A DNA stretch of 64,000 nt, taken from contig CAYVMO010000002.1 of NCBI GenBank assembly GCA_964452645.1, positions 62,001 through 126,000 of the forward strand. The letters run 5' to 3'. This document shows, one piece after another, positions 43,736 through 55,200 of the stretch (positions are counted from its first letter, which is position 1; every line of letters starts with the position of its first letter). The notes beneath the pieces are model-generated. The model was not told the DNA's origin. It was given only the letters and a program-made list of their open reading frames with translations, and did not search any database. The translations under genes and the position numbers were made by a program. The DNA is from CAYXTW01 sp964452645 (GTDB taxonomy: Bacteria; Zixibacteria; MSB-5A5; GN15; PGXB01).

Positions 43736-44652
43736 ATATCAGCAGATTCCATATAGTGCTTATAGTCTTTGCTATAATAATCCAGCCGTTAATTATTGGC
43801 TGTGATAAGAAGCCGACCGTCGCCAGCCTTTCGTATGAGCAGGAAATGATAAATTACATAAGTGGTACTGAGGAAGGCCGGGAATTGTATTCATTAGATC
43901 TCTTCCCTGATATGTCCGAGCAATTTAAAGATCGATTGGGCTATGTTGTCACTTATGAATTCGACTCAACTCGCAGACACTATGATATTGATACAAGTGA
44001 CATCGGCGGTCCGGCGGATATGTACGGTTTTGCAGATATTTACGATGCTGTGGTTCGTATCGATGATACTCTTTACGGCAAATTGAATAGAATAATAGGT
44101 GATAGTATTATATTCTACCGTTACGTCAAAATCGCCGTAACCCGGTACGCCTATTTCCTTAAATTATATACCGATGATTATAGTCATCGGGGGTGGCGTT
44201 TCTGGGGTTATGGGGTCGATAATCTGGATCCTCAACAATACGGCTCCTTTGAGACCTCGAGCGGTAGTTCGTTTTCGGCCTTTCAAAGCGGCGATGTTCT
44301 TGATGTCAAAAGCCCCTTGAAGAATAAGGTCGGTTTTTATTTTGTATTTAAAAACAATATGATCAAGCTTCAACTGGGCGACTCCCTGACATATCGAGGC
44401 TTAAATAGGGATATACTCTTTGCCGAAAAAAAAGACGGTATCAGACATAATATAAATCTTATAAGTGATGGATCGAATTATATCGGCGGCTGGAGAACTC
44501 CGTCGGGCAGTGATAAGTTTTATCGGCTGATTACCTTCGAAGGCCCCTATTTCGAGAAAATCGATACGGTGACAGTCGGCGGTGGACAACAGATTTATAC
44601 GACTCGTATCAGATATTCCGACGTCGTCATCCCATTTAAAGTAGATATCTGA
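43732..44652 (+). CDS. Lipoprotein of unknown function
   Basis: 306 residues. The signal peptide HIVLIVFAIIIQPLIIGC ends in a lipobox, so the protein is lipid-anchored. The mature sequence is rich in Asp, Tyr and Gly with repeated short strands (RYAYFLKLYTDDYSHRGWRFWGYGVDN) and late TVGGGQQIYTTRIRYSDVVIPF; no known family is recognised. The start overlaps the uvrB stop by 4 bp (ATGA), which shows only tight spacing and not a shared function. Confidence 0.75.
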   Translation: MNISRFHIVLIVFAIIIQPLIIGCDKKPTVASLSYEQEMINYISGTEEGRELYSLDLFPDMSEQFKDRLGYVVTYEFDSTRRHYDIDTSDIGGPADMYGFADIYDAVVRIDDTLYGKLNRIIGDSIIFYRYVKIAVTRYAYFLKLYTDDYSHRGWRFWGYGVDNLDPQQYGSFETSSGSSFSAFQSGDVLDVKSPLKNKVGFYFVFKNNMIKLQLGDSLTYRGLNRDILFAEKKDGIRHNINLISDGSNYIGGWRTPSGSDKFYRLITFEGPYFEKIDTVTVGGGQQIYTTRIRYSDVVIPFKVDI

Positions 44653-44748
44653 TACCTTTCCCAGTTTTACCTTGATATTACAATTCTCTTTTAATACCAT
44701 TCGATAACTTAAAATGCAATTTGAATTAACTTTAAACATGGAGGTTGT

Positions 44749-45570
44749 ATGCCGACCAAAAAATTCAATCAGGCCAGACTGCTGCCGTTCTTGCTAATCC
44801 TGATTTTTTTATCAGGGATAATCGGCTGCGGCACTCAAGTGCCCTCGGGGCATAGAGGTGTGTTTTATTCCAAATTCGGCCACGGAACGGAAATGGGCCG
44901 AATCTATCCCGAGGGATTCAACTGGCATCTCCCGTGGAATAGTATGTTCGTTTATAAGATACAGTTGGATGAACAGCGCGAGGTTTTGCAGGTTCTTTCC
45001 TCGGATGGTGCGTCTATCGGGTTGGAGGTCACGATTTGGTTTCGTCCGATGGCGGATAAACTGGATTCGCTGCAGGTAACGGTCGGGAAGGATTACTATA
45101 ATGTGGCCGTGGCCCCGGCGCTTCGAGGCGTTGCACGAAGCGTGGTGGGCAAGTACAAACCGGAAGAAATCTATTCATCCAAGCGCGAGGCCATATCCGG
45201 GGAAATATTGACTGAGATGCAAAAGATAATCAGCCAGAAGTTTATTACGGTAGAGAATGTTATCATTCGTAACGTTACCCTGCCGCCCAAAATTACCGAG
45301 GCGATTAATTTCAAGTTGGCTGCCGATCAGGACGCGCAAAAGATGGAATTCGTACTGCAAAAGGAAAGCCAGGAGGCGGAACGAAAACGGATTGAAGCCA
45401 AAGGTATCGCTGATTTTCAAAAAATCGTTGCGTCCGGCGTGACACCGTCGCTTCTGACTTGGAAAGGTATCGAGGCCACTGAAAAGCTGGCCGAATCGCC
45501 CAATACCAAAATCGTAATAATCGGTAAATCCGATAATGGCCTGCCGGTAATTCTCGATACCGGGAAATAA
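44749..45570 (+). CDS. SPFH/prohibitin-family lipoprotein
   Basis: 273 residues. The start (FLLILIFLSGIIGCGTQ) is a lipobox, and the rest is the prohibitin/stomatin (SPFH) domain: VPSGHRGVFYSKFGHG, YPEGFNWHLPWNSMFVYKIQLDEQRE, SDGASIGLEVTIWFRP, and the coiled-coil stretch KLAADQDAQKMEFVLQKESQEAERKRIEAKGIADFQ. SPFH proteins form ring or raft-like membrane scaffolds, often with FtsH-type proteases. A lipobox form is less common than the transmembrane form. It has its own ribosome site (GGAGG) and is closed by a terminator. Confidence 0.88.
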   Translation: MPTKKFNQARLLPFLLILIFLSGIIGCGTQVPSGHRGVFYSKFGHGTEMGRIYPEGFNWHLPWNSMFVYKIQLDEQREVLQVLSSDGASIGLEVTIWFRPMADKLDSLQVTVGKDYYNVAVAPALRGVARSVVGKYKPEEIYSSKREAISGEILTEMQKIISQKFITVENVIIRNVTLPPKITEAINFKLAADQDAQKMEFVLQKESQEAERKRIEAKGIADFQKIVASGVTPSLLTWKGIEATEKLAESPNTKIVIIGKSDNGLPVILDTGK

Positions 45571-45587
45571 GATTGTCACTTTTTGAA

Positions 45588-45620
45588 GGGCGGCGGTCAC
45601 CATGGCCTCCGCCCCTTTTT
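45588..45620 (+). terminator. Terminator after the SPFH gene
   Basis: GGGCGG (45588-45593) pairs with CCGCCC (45609-45614), GGC/GCC inside adds pairing; followed by CTTTTT at 45615-45620. Confidence 0.82.
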
Positions 45621-46043
45621 CATGGAATACCGCTCCGAAAGCAATGTTTTGTGAAAAACTATGCATAAATAGTGAGCCAGCCTTCAGGGGGGTGGACAAC
45701 CGGCCGGACGTACTCATTGTCGGCGGGATATAATCCTGAGATATAAACCATCCGGGATAAACGACGTAACCCGCCTGATTCATTTGTGTTACGAATTATT
45801 ATTTCTCGTCCATAAACGAAGCATATGATTAATTAATGAACAGTTTTTGATTGGCAGTCCGGAAAATTTTGTCTGTATCTGGAAGGCAAGCCAGTTGCTG
45901 AAATAGCATTGGCAATCTATAGTTTTATATCGGATTGCATTGGATGATTTTGGATGAAAGGAGAAAATGTTAAAGGCCCGTGAAGATTCGTTAATGGAAT
46001 GTTAGAAAACGACTTCCGGGCGGAATAGATTTCCAGAAAATTC

Positions 46044-46071
46044 TTGACTTATCGGCGTTTTGGGATATATT
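46044..46071 (+). promoter_or_regulatory. Promoter of the giant exported protein gene
   Basis: TTGACT at 46044-46049, a 16-nt spacer and TATATT at 46066-46071. It would give a 5' leader of about 175 nt. Confidence 0.72.
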
Positions 46072-46108
46072 TATTATGGTTTTGTGGTAGTACTCGCCAG
46101 AAATTGTA

Positions 46109-46145
46109 ACCGGCCTCAGTTCCTCACCCAATAACCGAGGCCGGT
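46109..46145 (+). promoter_or_regulatory. Leader hairpin of the giant gene
   Basis: ACCGGCCTC (46109-46117) pairs perfectly with GAGGCCGGT (46137-46145) over a 19-base loop. No T run follows, so it is not a simple terminator; it may stabilise the very long mRNA or respond to a factor. Confidence 0.55.
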
Positions 46146-46252
46146 AAGAAGAAGAGATTGAATGTCATAATGATTGAAGCAGAAATCCTGTAACCCCTAT
46201 ACCGCCGAAGCCAAGATTCACAGGAGAGATTTTTATTTTCTATGGAGGAAAG

Positions 46253-49200
46253 ATGATTGGACGAACACGGCTAAAAAAGGCCGCGGTTGCTTTAATCTTT
46301 CTTATAGCCGCTATTACAATTGGCATCTATGTTCAGGCAAAGACCCCGGAAGCCGCTTTTTATGAGACGGCCGATCAGGAATCAATCGGGGGAAATTATA
46401 AAACGAACGGTACGGTCACGAGCGTCCCGGTCAGTGGAGACATCGAGGCCATCGATATCGGCCAGCCGCTGCCGTCGGACGGCAGTAGCTGCCCCGACAG
46501 CCAGCTATATTTCAATAACTTCGATGACTCAATCGATGTTTGTCTCGGGACAACTATTTATGATACAATAATAGTCTCCGGCAAAGACCCTCAGTCGATA
46601 ATAAATCTTGAAAAAACATCGGGGCCGGGTGATTTTGCATCTTCGCCATCAACTCCGCCGGTGTGCGGGTACTATGAATATACACCTACATCAGCGAGTA
46701 ATTTCGATGTCACGTTTATGGCGTATAATAATGTTGGCGATACTCTCTACGCGACGCGAACATACGTCGTATATGAAAATCAACCTCCGGTAATAATAAC
46801 CGGTGATACCAGTCTTTATAATTGCTACGATAATGACTTTTTTGCCATTTATGTCGAGGCTAATGACCCGGATAATGACCAAGTCACATACCGAGTACTA
46901 TCGGGCAACGGTTATATTGATTCCGTTACCGGCTGGTTTCGTTTCTGGACGGATGTTATGGGTGAGAATTGCCATACATTTGAAGCTTCCGATGGCTGCT
47001 CCGCCGATACCGCTGTGATATGTATAAATGCTCAATGGAATACGTTTCCGACTTTTAATAATCCGGACCGGAAATTTGTTATTTGCCAACCCGATACAAT
47101 CTGTTTTGATATCGAAGCTTTTGATCCCGACCTTGAATATGATTCTCTCGTTATAAGCCAGACAGCCGGTCCGGGCACATTTAGCATGACCAGTGATACC
47201 GGCGGCGTTACCTGCTTTCTGCCTGATGCCGTCGACTCGGCTGACTATGTTTTCATTTACGGGGCGACCGATAAATGTTTGCGCGGCGAATTACCGAAGG
47301 ACATGGCCTGCCCTCCTATTCCGTATGATACGGTAGTTGTTACGGTTGTTTATGGTGAACCTCCGTCGATTGAATGCCCGGATGACAGTGATGTATTTAT
47401 ATGTAAGCCGGACACGATTTGTATTCCAATCGGTGAACTTCCCGCGGGGAATGTGACAATATTTCCGCAATCGGCCTGGTATAATGTCGATAATCAGTCG
47501 ATTTGTTTTTATACCAATTGTTCGGTGAAAAAAGATATTACAGTTGTCGTCGAAACCGGATGTGGTCTGACCAGCTGCGAATTTTCAGTCAATGTTACTT
47601 TAAACTCGCCGCCGCTGGTAATGGCGCCGCCGGATACATCGATATTCATTTGTGAACCGGGAGAGGTATGTATCCCATTCGGCGTTACCGACGTTGACGG
47701 AAACATCGAAAGTATCATTGTCACGGGAGATAAGTCTTACAACCCCGATATGGGGCGAGTTTGCTTTACGCCGTCAGTTTCAGGGTCATATCCGGTTGTG
47801 ATTCACGCCGTTGATTCCTGCGGGGCCGAAGATTCCGATTCGGTGAATGTCGATGTAATAATCAATGCCAAGCCGGTCGTCAGCCTGCCGGCGGATACGG
47901 CCGTTGAACTGTGCCGGCCTGAACAAATATGTCTCGATGTCGATATTTTCGATGTCAATTTTAATCTTTTCAACGTGACGGTTTCGCCGACCGGTTTTTA
48001 TGATGCCGGGAATGAACAGATATGTTTCACACCGGATTCTGATGGAGTTTATACCCTGGTTGTATCCGCAATCGATGAATGCGGCGCCAAAGGTGCCGAT
48101 ACTACAAATGTCGAAGTCAGCCTTGGCAGTCCACCGGTGGTTATCTCATCGCCGGATACATCGATCTTTATGTGCGAGCTGAGTGATTACTGTTTCCCGG
48201 TCTCGGTAACCGATCCGGATGACGATATTCAATCAATCACTTTGATAGGTGATGGTACTTACTCGAACGGTTATGTTTGTTTCACTCCGCAGGCTCCGGG
48301 TGAGTATACTTTTATCCTTGAAGCGACTGATTCGTGCGGAAATACAGCTTCGGATACGACCGTAATGACGATTATACTCAATACCGCCCCGAAGGTGGTC
48401 ACGGCTGACAATTTCGAGGTCTTCCAGTGCGACTTCAAGGAAATCTGCTTCGATGTCGATATTAGCGATCCTGATAATAATTTGTTTATTATCAGTACCA
48501 ATCAAACGTCCGTTTATGATTCGCTGAATAATCAAATATGCTTTACGCCTGATAGCCCCGGTGTCTATGAAATCATCGTGACGGCCAGTGACTCCTGCTA
48601 TGCCTCCGATGTCGATACGACGGTCATTACCGTTACGACCGGTGAGGCCGCTATTGTAGATTGTCCCGACGGTCCGATCAGCCGGAGTATTTGTAATTCG
48701 GATGAAATCTGCGAGCCGTTGACAATTACACCGCTTGATGCCGTCGTAACCGTTTCTGAGGGTGTTACGTACCGTGACGGAATGATATGTTTTATGCCCG
48801 ATACAACGGGTACTTATATAATAGATGTTATTGCCGCCGCCGATTGCGGTTCCGATACCTGTCAGATTGTATTTGACGTCAGCATCGGCCAAATCCCGCA
48901 ACTGACCTGCCCGGCGGATACATCAGTCGAATTATGCGGCGCCGATCTGATCTGCCGTCCGGTGGGATTGTTGCCGCAGAACGCCGTCGTGACCGTAAGT
49001 CCTATCGGTGTGTATGATAATGGTGAGGTCTGTTTTGAAGTTGACACTTCCGGCTATTATGAAATTTTCGTAAAGGCGGAAACCGATTGCGGCGTTGACA
49101 GTTGCTATTTCGGTGTCGATGTTGTGTTCAATGGCGCCCCTGAAATTGTCTCACGTGATACGGCCGTCTTCGGTTGCGAGGCCGGTGATATCTTCACTTA

Positions 49201-52200
49201 TATAGTTGAAGCTACCGACAATGAAGGTGATCCAATAACTTATGCTTTGCTTTTCTCTGGCGGCCAGATTGATCCGAATACAGGTGAAATAAGTTTTGCC
49301 GCCGATACATCCGGGACATATTGCTTCGCGGTCGAGGCTTCCGATATCTGTGGTGCCGATACGACCGAGATTTGTATTACAGTCGGTCTTAATACTCCGC
49401 CGGTGATTGCCTCGGCTCCCGACGATACTGTCTTTATGTGTGAGCCGACCGAGTATTGCTTCCCGGTTTCGGTCGATGATGTCGACGATAATGTTGTCGA
49501 TATTACGGTTATCGGTGACGGCCGGTATTCCAACGGTTACGTTTGTTTCACGCCGACCGGGGATGGTGATTATGCATTTGTTATTGAAGCGACCGATGAA
49601 TGCGGCGCCATGTCGGCCGACACGACCGTAATCAAAGTTATGTCCAATAGGGCTCCGACGGTGAGTTCGGCCGATGATTTCGAGGTTGTACTGTGTGACC
49701 TTGAGGATATTTGTTTCAATGTTAATATTGCCGATTATGATAACAATTTATTTATAATTTCCACCAATGAAAGCGCCGTCTATGACTCGATTACCGGTAA
49801 AGTCTGTTATTTCCCTGATGGTCCCGGGATTGATACAATTATTGTTACGGCCACCGATTCCTGTTATGCGACAGGTGTGGATACGACCGTTATCGATGTT
49901 GTTGTCGGTGAGATAGCCGAAATCAATTGTCCGTCGGAACCGTTTGATTATAATTTGTGCGGTTTGCAGGAGATTTGCATCCCGCTTGATATTTCTCCAG
50001 AAAACGCCACGGTGGCCGTTTCCGAAGATGCTTATTATTCCAATGGTGAATTGTGTATCACTCCCGATACTTCCGGAACATATATTGTCAAGGTTATTGC
50101 GACCGCTGACTGCGGCGCCGACAGCTGTGACATCGTATTTAATGTTCAATTGAATCAACCGGCTGAAATAACCTGCCCGGATGAACCGATTTATGAATCC
50201 ATCTGTCCGGGCGAGATGGTTTGTTATCCTCTGACAATTGCACCTGATAGCGCTGTTATTACTATTCCCGATTACGCGACCTATGCTGATGGCGAACTCT
50301 GTTTCACACCGGATACGGCCGGGACATATAGCATGGAAATTATCGCCGCCGCCATATGTGGCGCTGATACATGCCAGCTGGCCTTTGTGGTCGACATCAG
50401 TGAACCGGCGCGGATTGAATGCCCTGTAGACCAGATTGTCGAGTCGATTTGCAATCCGGATACGATATGCTATAATTTGCCGATATATCCTGTTAATGCA
50501 TATGTGACGGTTCCCGAGGGAACATATTACGACGGTCAAAATTTTTGCTTTACCGCAGATACGACCGGTGTTTATGATTTCGAGGTCATCGCCTCGACCG
50601 AGTGCGGGGCCGATACATGTAATCTGCAATTCTCTGTCGAGATAGGCGAAGCGCCCCGGGTTTTTTGCCCGCCAGATACAACCGTTAAACTTTGCGGCCC
50701 GGAAACTATCTGCCGCCCGGTTGTCGTTACGCCGAGTGATGCAATTGTGACCGTATCCCCGATGGGGACGTACGCCGACGGCATGGTTTGTTTCGATGCC
50801 GAGACCTCGGGCAGGTATGTGATAAATGTCGAGGCCGAGAACGAATGCGGCAAGGTGGATTGCTCATTCACGGTTGATGTAACCATAAATGAACCGCCGA
50901 ATATTAATACAGGCGATACGGCGTATTTCATATGTGATCCGGGGATGACAATTGAATATATGGTGTATGCTGCCGACCCCGATGATGCCACGCTTAAATT
51001 TGGTTTGAATTCCGAATTCGGGCAGATTAATACCGAAACCGGGCTTTTAAACTTTGTAGCCGATACGGCCGGAACATATTGTTTTGAAGTTGTCGCTCTT
51101 GATTCCTGTTCTGCCGATACGGCGATGATTTGCATCACCGTTGATTTAAACAGTCCGCCGGTAGTTGTTTCCGGACCTGATTCGACGATTACGGTTTGCA
51201 CATGGGATAGAGAAGTTTGTGTACCTGTTGACGTATCGGATATCGACGAAAATATCAATTCGATTGAAACGAGCCTGGGAAGTTATTCTAATGGCTTTGT
51301 CTGCTTCACTCCCACCGGCCCGGGCGAATATTATTTTGTGACGACTGCCACTGACGAGTGTGGAGCTTCCAATTCCGACACGACCATAGTGAACGTAAAT
51401 GCCGGTCAGGCGATAATTCTCGATTGCCCTGTCGATACATCGGTATTTATCTGCGGACCGGATACGCTTTGTTTCCCGATACACGGTATACCCGATGATG
51501 CCGATATTTCCGTATACCCGGCCTCAGCCTGGTATGATGCCATCGACGGCACAATCTGTTTCTATACCAATTGCGCGGTAGAGAAAAACCTTAAAATCGT
51601 TGCCGCCAATGATTGCGGCGTAGATAGCTGTGAATTTATCGTCAGTGTGACCATGAATTCACGGCCGCTGGTGTTACTGCCGCCGTCAAAAACGATGACG
51701 CTCTGCGGCGAAGAGGAAATCTGTATCCCGGTTGGAATTGCCGATGCCGATGATAATCTGGTGGATATAGCGGTCTGGCCCGAGGGCGCCGTTTATAACC
51801 CGATCTCGGGACGGATATGCTTCACGCCGACCGCGGCCGGTGAATATGTCGTCAAGGCGACGGCGACCGATGCGTGCGGCAGCATCGATTGCGACTCGAC
51901 CATAATTACCGTTATAATGAACAGCGCCCCGACCATTACTTCGGCCGAAGATTTTGCGGTTTATTTATGTGAGCCGTCCGAGATTTGTTTTGCGGTAGAT
52001 ATAAATGATGTTGATATGAATCTGCAGACTATTACGGTTTCGCCGGATGGCTATTATAACGCCGAGACCGGTGAAGTCTGTTTTACTCCCCAGTCGGCAG
52101 GATCGTACAATATAGAAATTAACGCGACTGATTCTTGCGGCCAATCGGCATCGACGGCCACGACCGTGTCGGTAACATTAAATTCACCACCGACCGTTAA

Positions 52201-55200
52201 TATCGATCCATATACTTCGGTTGTCGTTTGCAATAGCGATCCGCTTTGTGTGCCGTTGATTGTTAATGATGTGAATAATAATTTAGATTCAATAATTGTT
52301 ACCGGTGCCAATCTTGTCAATGAGTTTGTCTGTCTTGAGGATATGACGCCGGGGATTCATGAGATAGTTATCTCTGCATATGATAGTTGTGGTGCCGTTA
52401 CCATCGACACGGCGATTGTTGACGTCATTTTGAACAGCCCGCCGGTTGTCCGGGCGGCCGACGATTTCAATGTCTTTCAGTGCCAGTTCGAGGAGGTTTG
52501 TTTTGACGCGACCGTCTCCGATCCGGATAACAATATCACGATTGTCTCGACTGATTTGGGTACATATAATTCCGAAACCGGTCAGGTCTGTTTTACGCCC
52601 GATGACACCGGCACCTACCGGATTATTATCACGGCCGTGGATGATTGCCAGCTTTCGGCCGGGGATACGATATTCATAACGGTGACATCAAGTGAGGCAG
52701 CTGAAATCGATTGTCCGTTGGACCCGATAGATTTTTCATATTGCGGGCCGACGACGATATGTTATCCGATATCATTCACGCCGGATGACGCCATTATAAG
52801 TACTATTCCCGAAGGCGTTTATGAAAATGGTCAGCTTTGTTTCATGGCAGATACTTCCGGTACGTATTTGGTTGAAGTTACGGCAGAGTCTGAATGCGGC
52901 ACCGATATGTGTACTTTCGAATTTGCCGTAGATATCGGCCAGGCGGCCCAGGTTACCTGCCCTAATGATACTTCAATATTCCTCTGCGGTCCGGAAACGA
53001 TTTGTTTGCCAGCATCGGTCGCCCCGGATGTTGCCGAGGTGACGGTTCTTCCCTTGGGGCAATATAGCGCCGGCGAGATATGTTTCATGGCCGATACGGC
53101 CGGCCATTATGTATTCGATATTCTGGCCGAAACCGATTGCGGCGGCGACAGCTGTCGATTCAATGTCGATGTTATCTTCAACTCCCCGCCGGTTGTCGAT
53201 GCCGGTAACGATACCGCTTACTTCCAGTGTGACTTAGAGGAAATTTGCCGGTCAGTTTCTATTACCGATACGGATAATGGCATTGATTCGGTCGTTGTCG
53301 CACCTGTCGGATATTATAATTCCAATCTGGGTGTCATCTGCTTTACGCCCGAGGATACCGGCACATATTGTCTGACTGTAACCGCTTATGACGAATGCGA
53401 AGATTCCGGTTCGGATGAGGTTTGTATTACCGTCACGACCGGACCGGCAGCCGAAATCGACTGCCCTGATGAGCCATTTAATGTAAGTCTTTGCGATCCG
53501 GAAGAGATTTGTATCCCGTTGGCGATAACACCTGCCTCGGCGGAGGTGTCGCTCTCATTCGGCGATTATACTGACGGACAACTTTGCTTTACCGCCGATA
53601 CGGCCGGGACCTATATCATAAATGTTGTCGCTTCGGAAATCTGCGGCGCCGATACCTGTCAGGTGACAGTCAATGCAACTTTTAATGATTACGTTGAAAT
53701 TATATGTCCCGACCTTCCGATAAACAAAGTGCTTTGTGAGCCGAGTAATATTTCTGTTCGTTTGCCTATCTCACCATTTTCCGCGGCCGTTACGGTTACA
53801 CCGATTGGTGAGTACAGCTTTGCCGACAGTACGTTGACGTTTCCTGCCGATACCTCCGGCCATTATGAGATCGCGGTTATTGCTCAATCTCCATGCAGCG
53901 CCGATACGTGTACGGTTAAAGCTAACGTGGTGATACTTAATCCGCCTCAGATAACCTGCCCCGGCGATATTGATACTCTGTTGTGCTTTACCGACTCGAC
54001 CGACATATGCTTTGGGATCGAGCTGACCGGTGACAGTATCGACGTTACCGTCCGACCGGCCGGAAGTTATGGTGACGGCATAGTCTGCGTTCCGATAACA
54101 GCGGAAGGAACTCAAACGGTGACGGTCGTGGCGTCGTCGATGTGCGGCGTCGATAGTTGCAGCCTGGATATAACCGTTACGCGGAATCAGGCTCCGGAAT
54201 TGACGATTCCCGAAGATATAATGGCTCCATGGTGCAATAATGATACCGGCCAGATTTGTATAGATGGAATTTTTGCGGTTGATCCGGACGGTAATCCGCT
54301 AACGATAACCAAAACTTGTGGGCCGGGCACGTACAATCCGATCCGGGATGACAGCGGTGTCGTATGCTTCACGCCCAATAATATTGACACGACTTATGAA
54401 TTTTGTCTGGAAGCTTATGATGGCTGCTCGACTGATTCAAAATCGCTTTTTGTAACGGTTTTCCCATCAGCCATCTGTTCGGTTTGCGTTAACGTTTCAA
54501 TCGAAACCGATTCTTGTGTGGTTGTCGGTTCGCGCGTGCCGGTCAGAGTGAAAGTCCAAACCAACGATCCTGTCGCGGGATTCGATCTATTGATTGGATA
54601 TGATAACTCAGCGATGTCATTTCTAAATGTAAATAAGGGGCCGGCGATTCCGGATTGGGAATATTTTACGTACCGTCTTTCTACGGGAGGCAACTGTGGC
54701 CCAAACTGCCCGTCGGGATTAATAAGGTTGGTCGGGATCGCCGATCAAAATGATGGGCCGCATCACCCGCCACAGGAACAATTGACGCCGGAGGGCGTGG
54801 TTGCCAATATCATCATGATTATATCCAATGATCAGACTATCGGGGGTCAATACCTGCCGATTAGTTTCTACTGGCTGGATTGCGGCGATAACTCGTTTGC
54901 CGATCCGACCGGTGAACTGCAATACGTTGAGGCTCGAATTTATAATTATTCCGACCATATTGTCTGGGAGGAGTCGGATGATATCCATTATCCGGAGGAG
55001 AGTCGCCCGGTAGGTTTCGGGACCCCGGACAGTTGTATGTTCGGTGATAAGGTTTCCCCGGTTCGCTGCGTATACTTCTATAATGGCGGTATCTGTGTCA
55101 AACATCCCGAAGATATCGATGCCCGCGGCGACCTTAACCTCAACGGAGTTCCGTACGAAATCGCCGATGCCGTTATTTACACGAACTTTTTCATTTATGG

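Larger units (their letters stand above)
45571..46252 (+). other. Long intergenic region upstream of the 3241-residue gene
   Basis: 682 bp. It holds the SPFH terminator at its left end, a promoter at 46044-46071 and a leader hairpin at 46109-46145. The part 45621-46040 shows no gene, repeat or motif I can support; an open minus-strand frame reaching from the SPFH gene to 45783 looks like a shadow. Confidence 0.6.

Noticed and set aside
45175..45783. Open minus-strand frame of 202 codons crossing the end of the SPFH gene
   Set aside because: Overlaps a real gene and a terminator; no domain or ribosome site.
48233..50629. Several long minus-strand frames opposite the giant gene
   Set aside because: Repetitive shadows of the repeats; no independent features.
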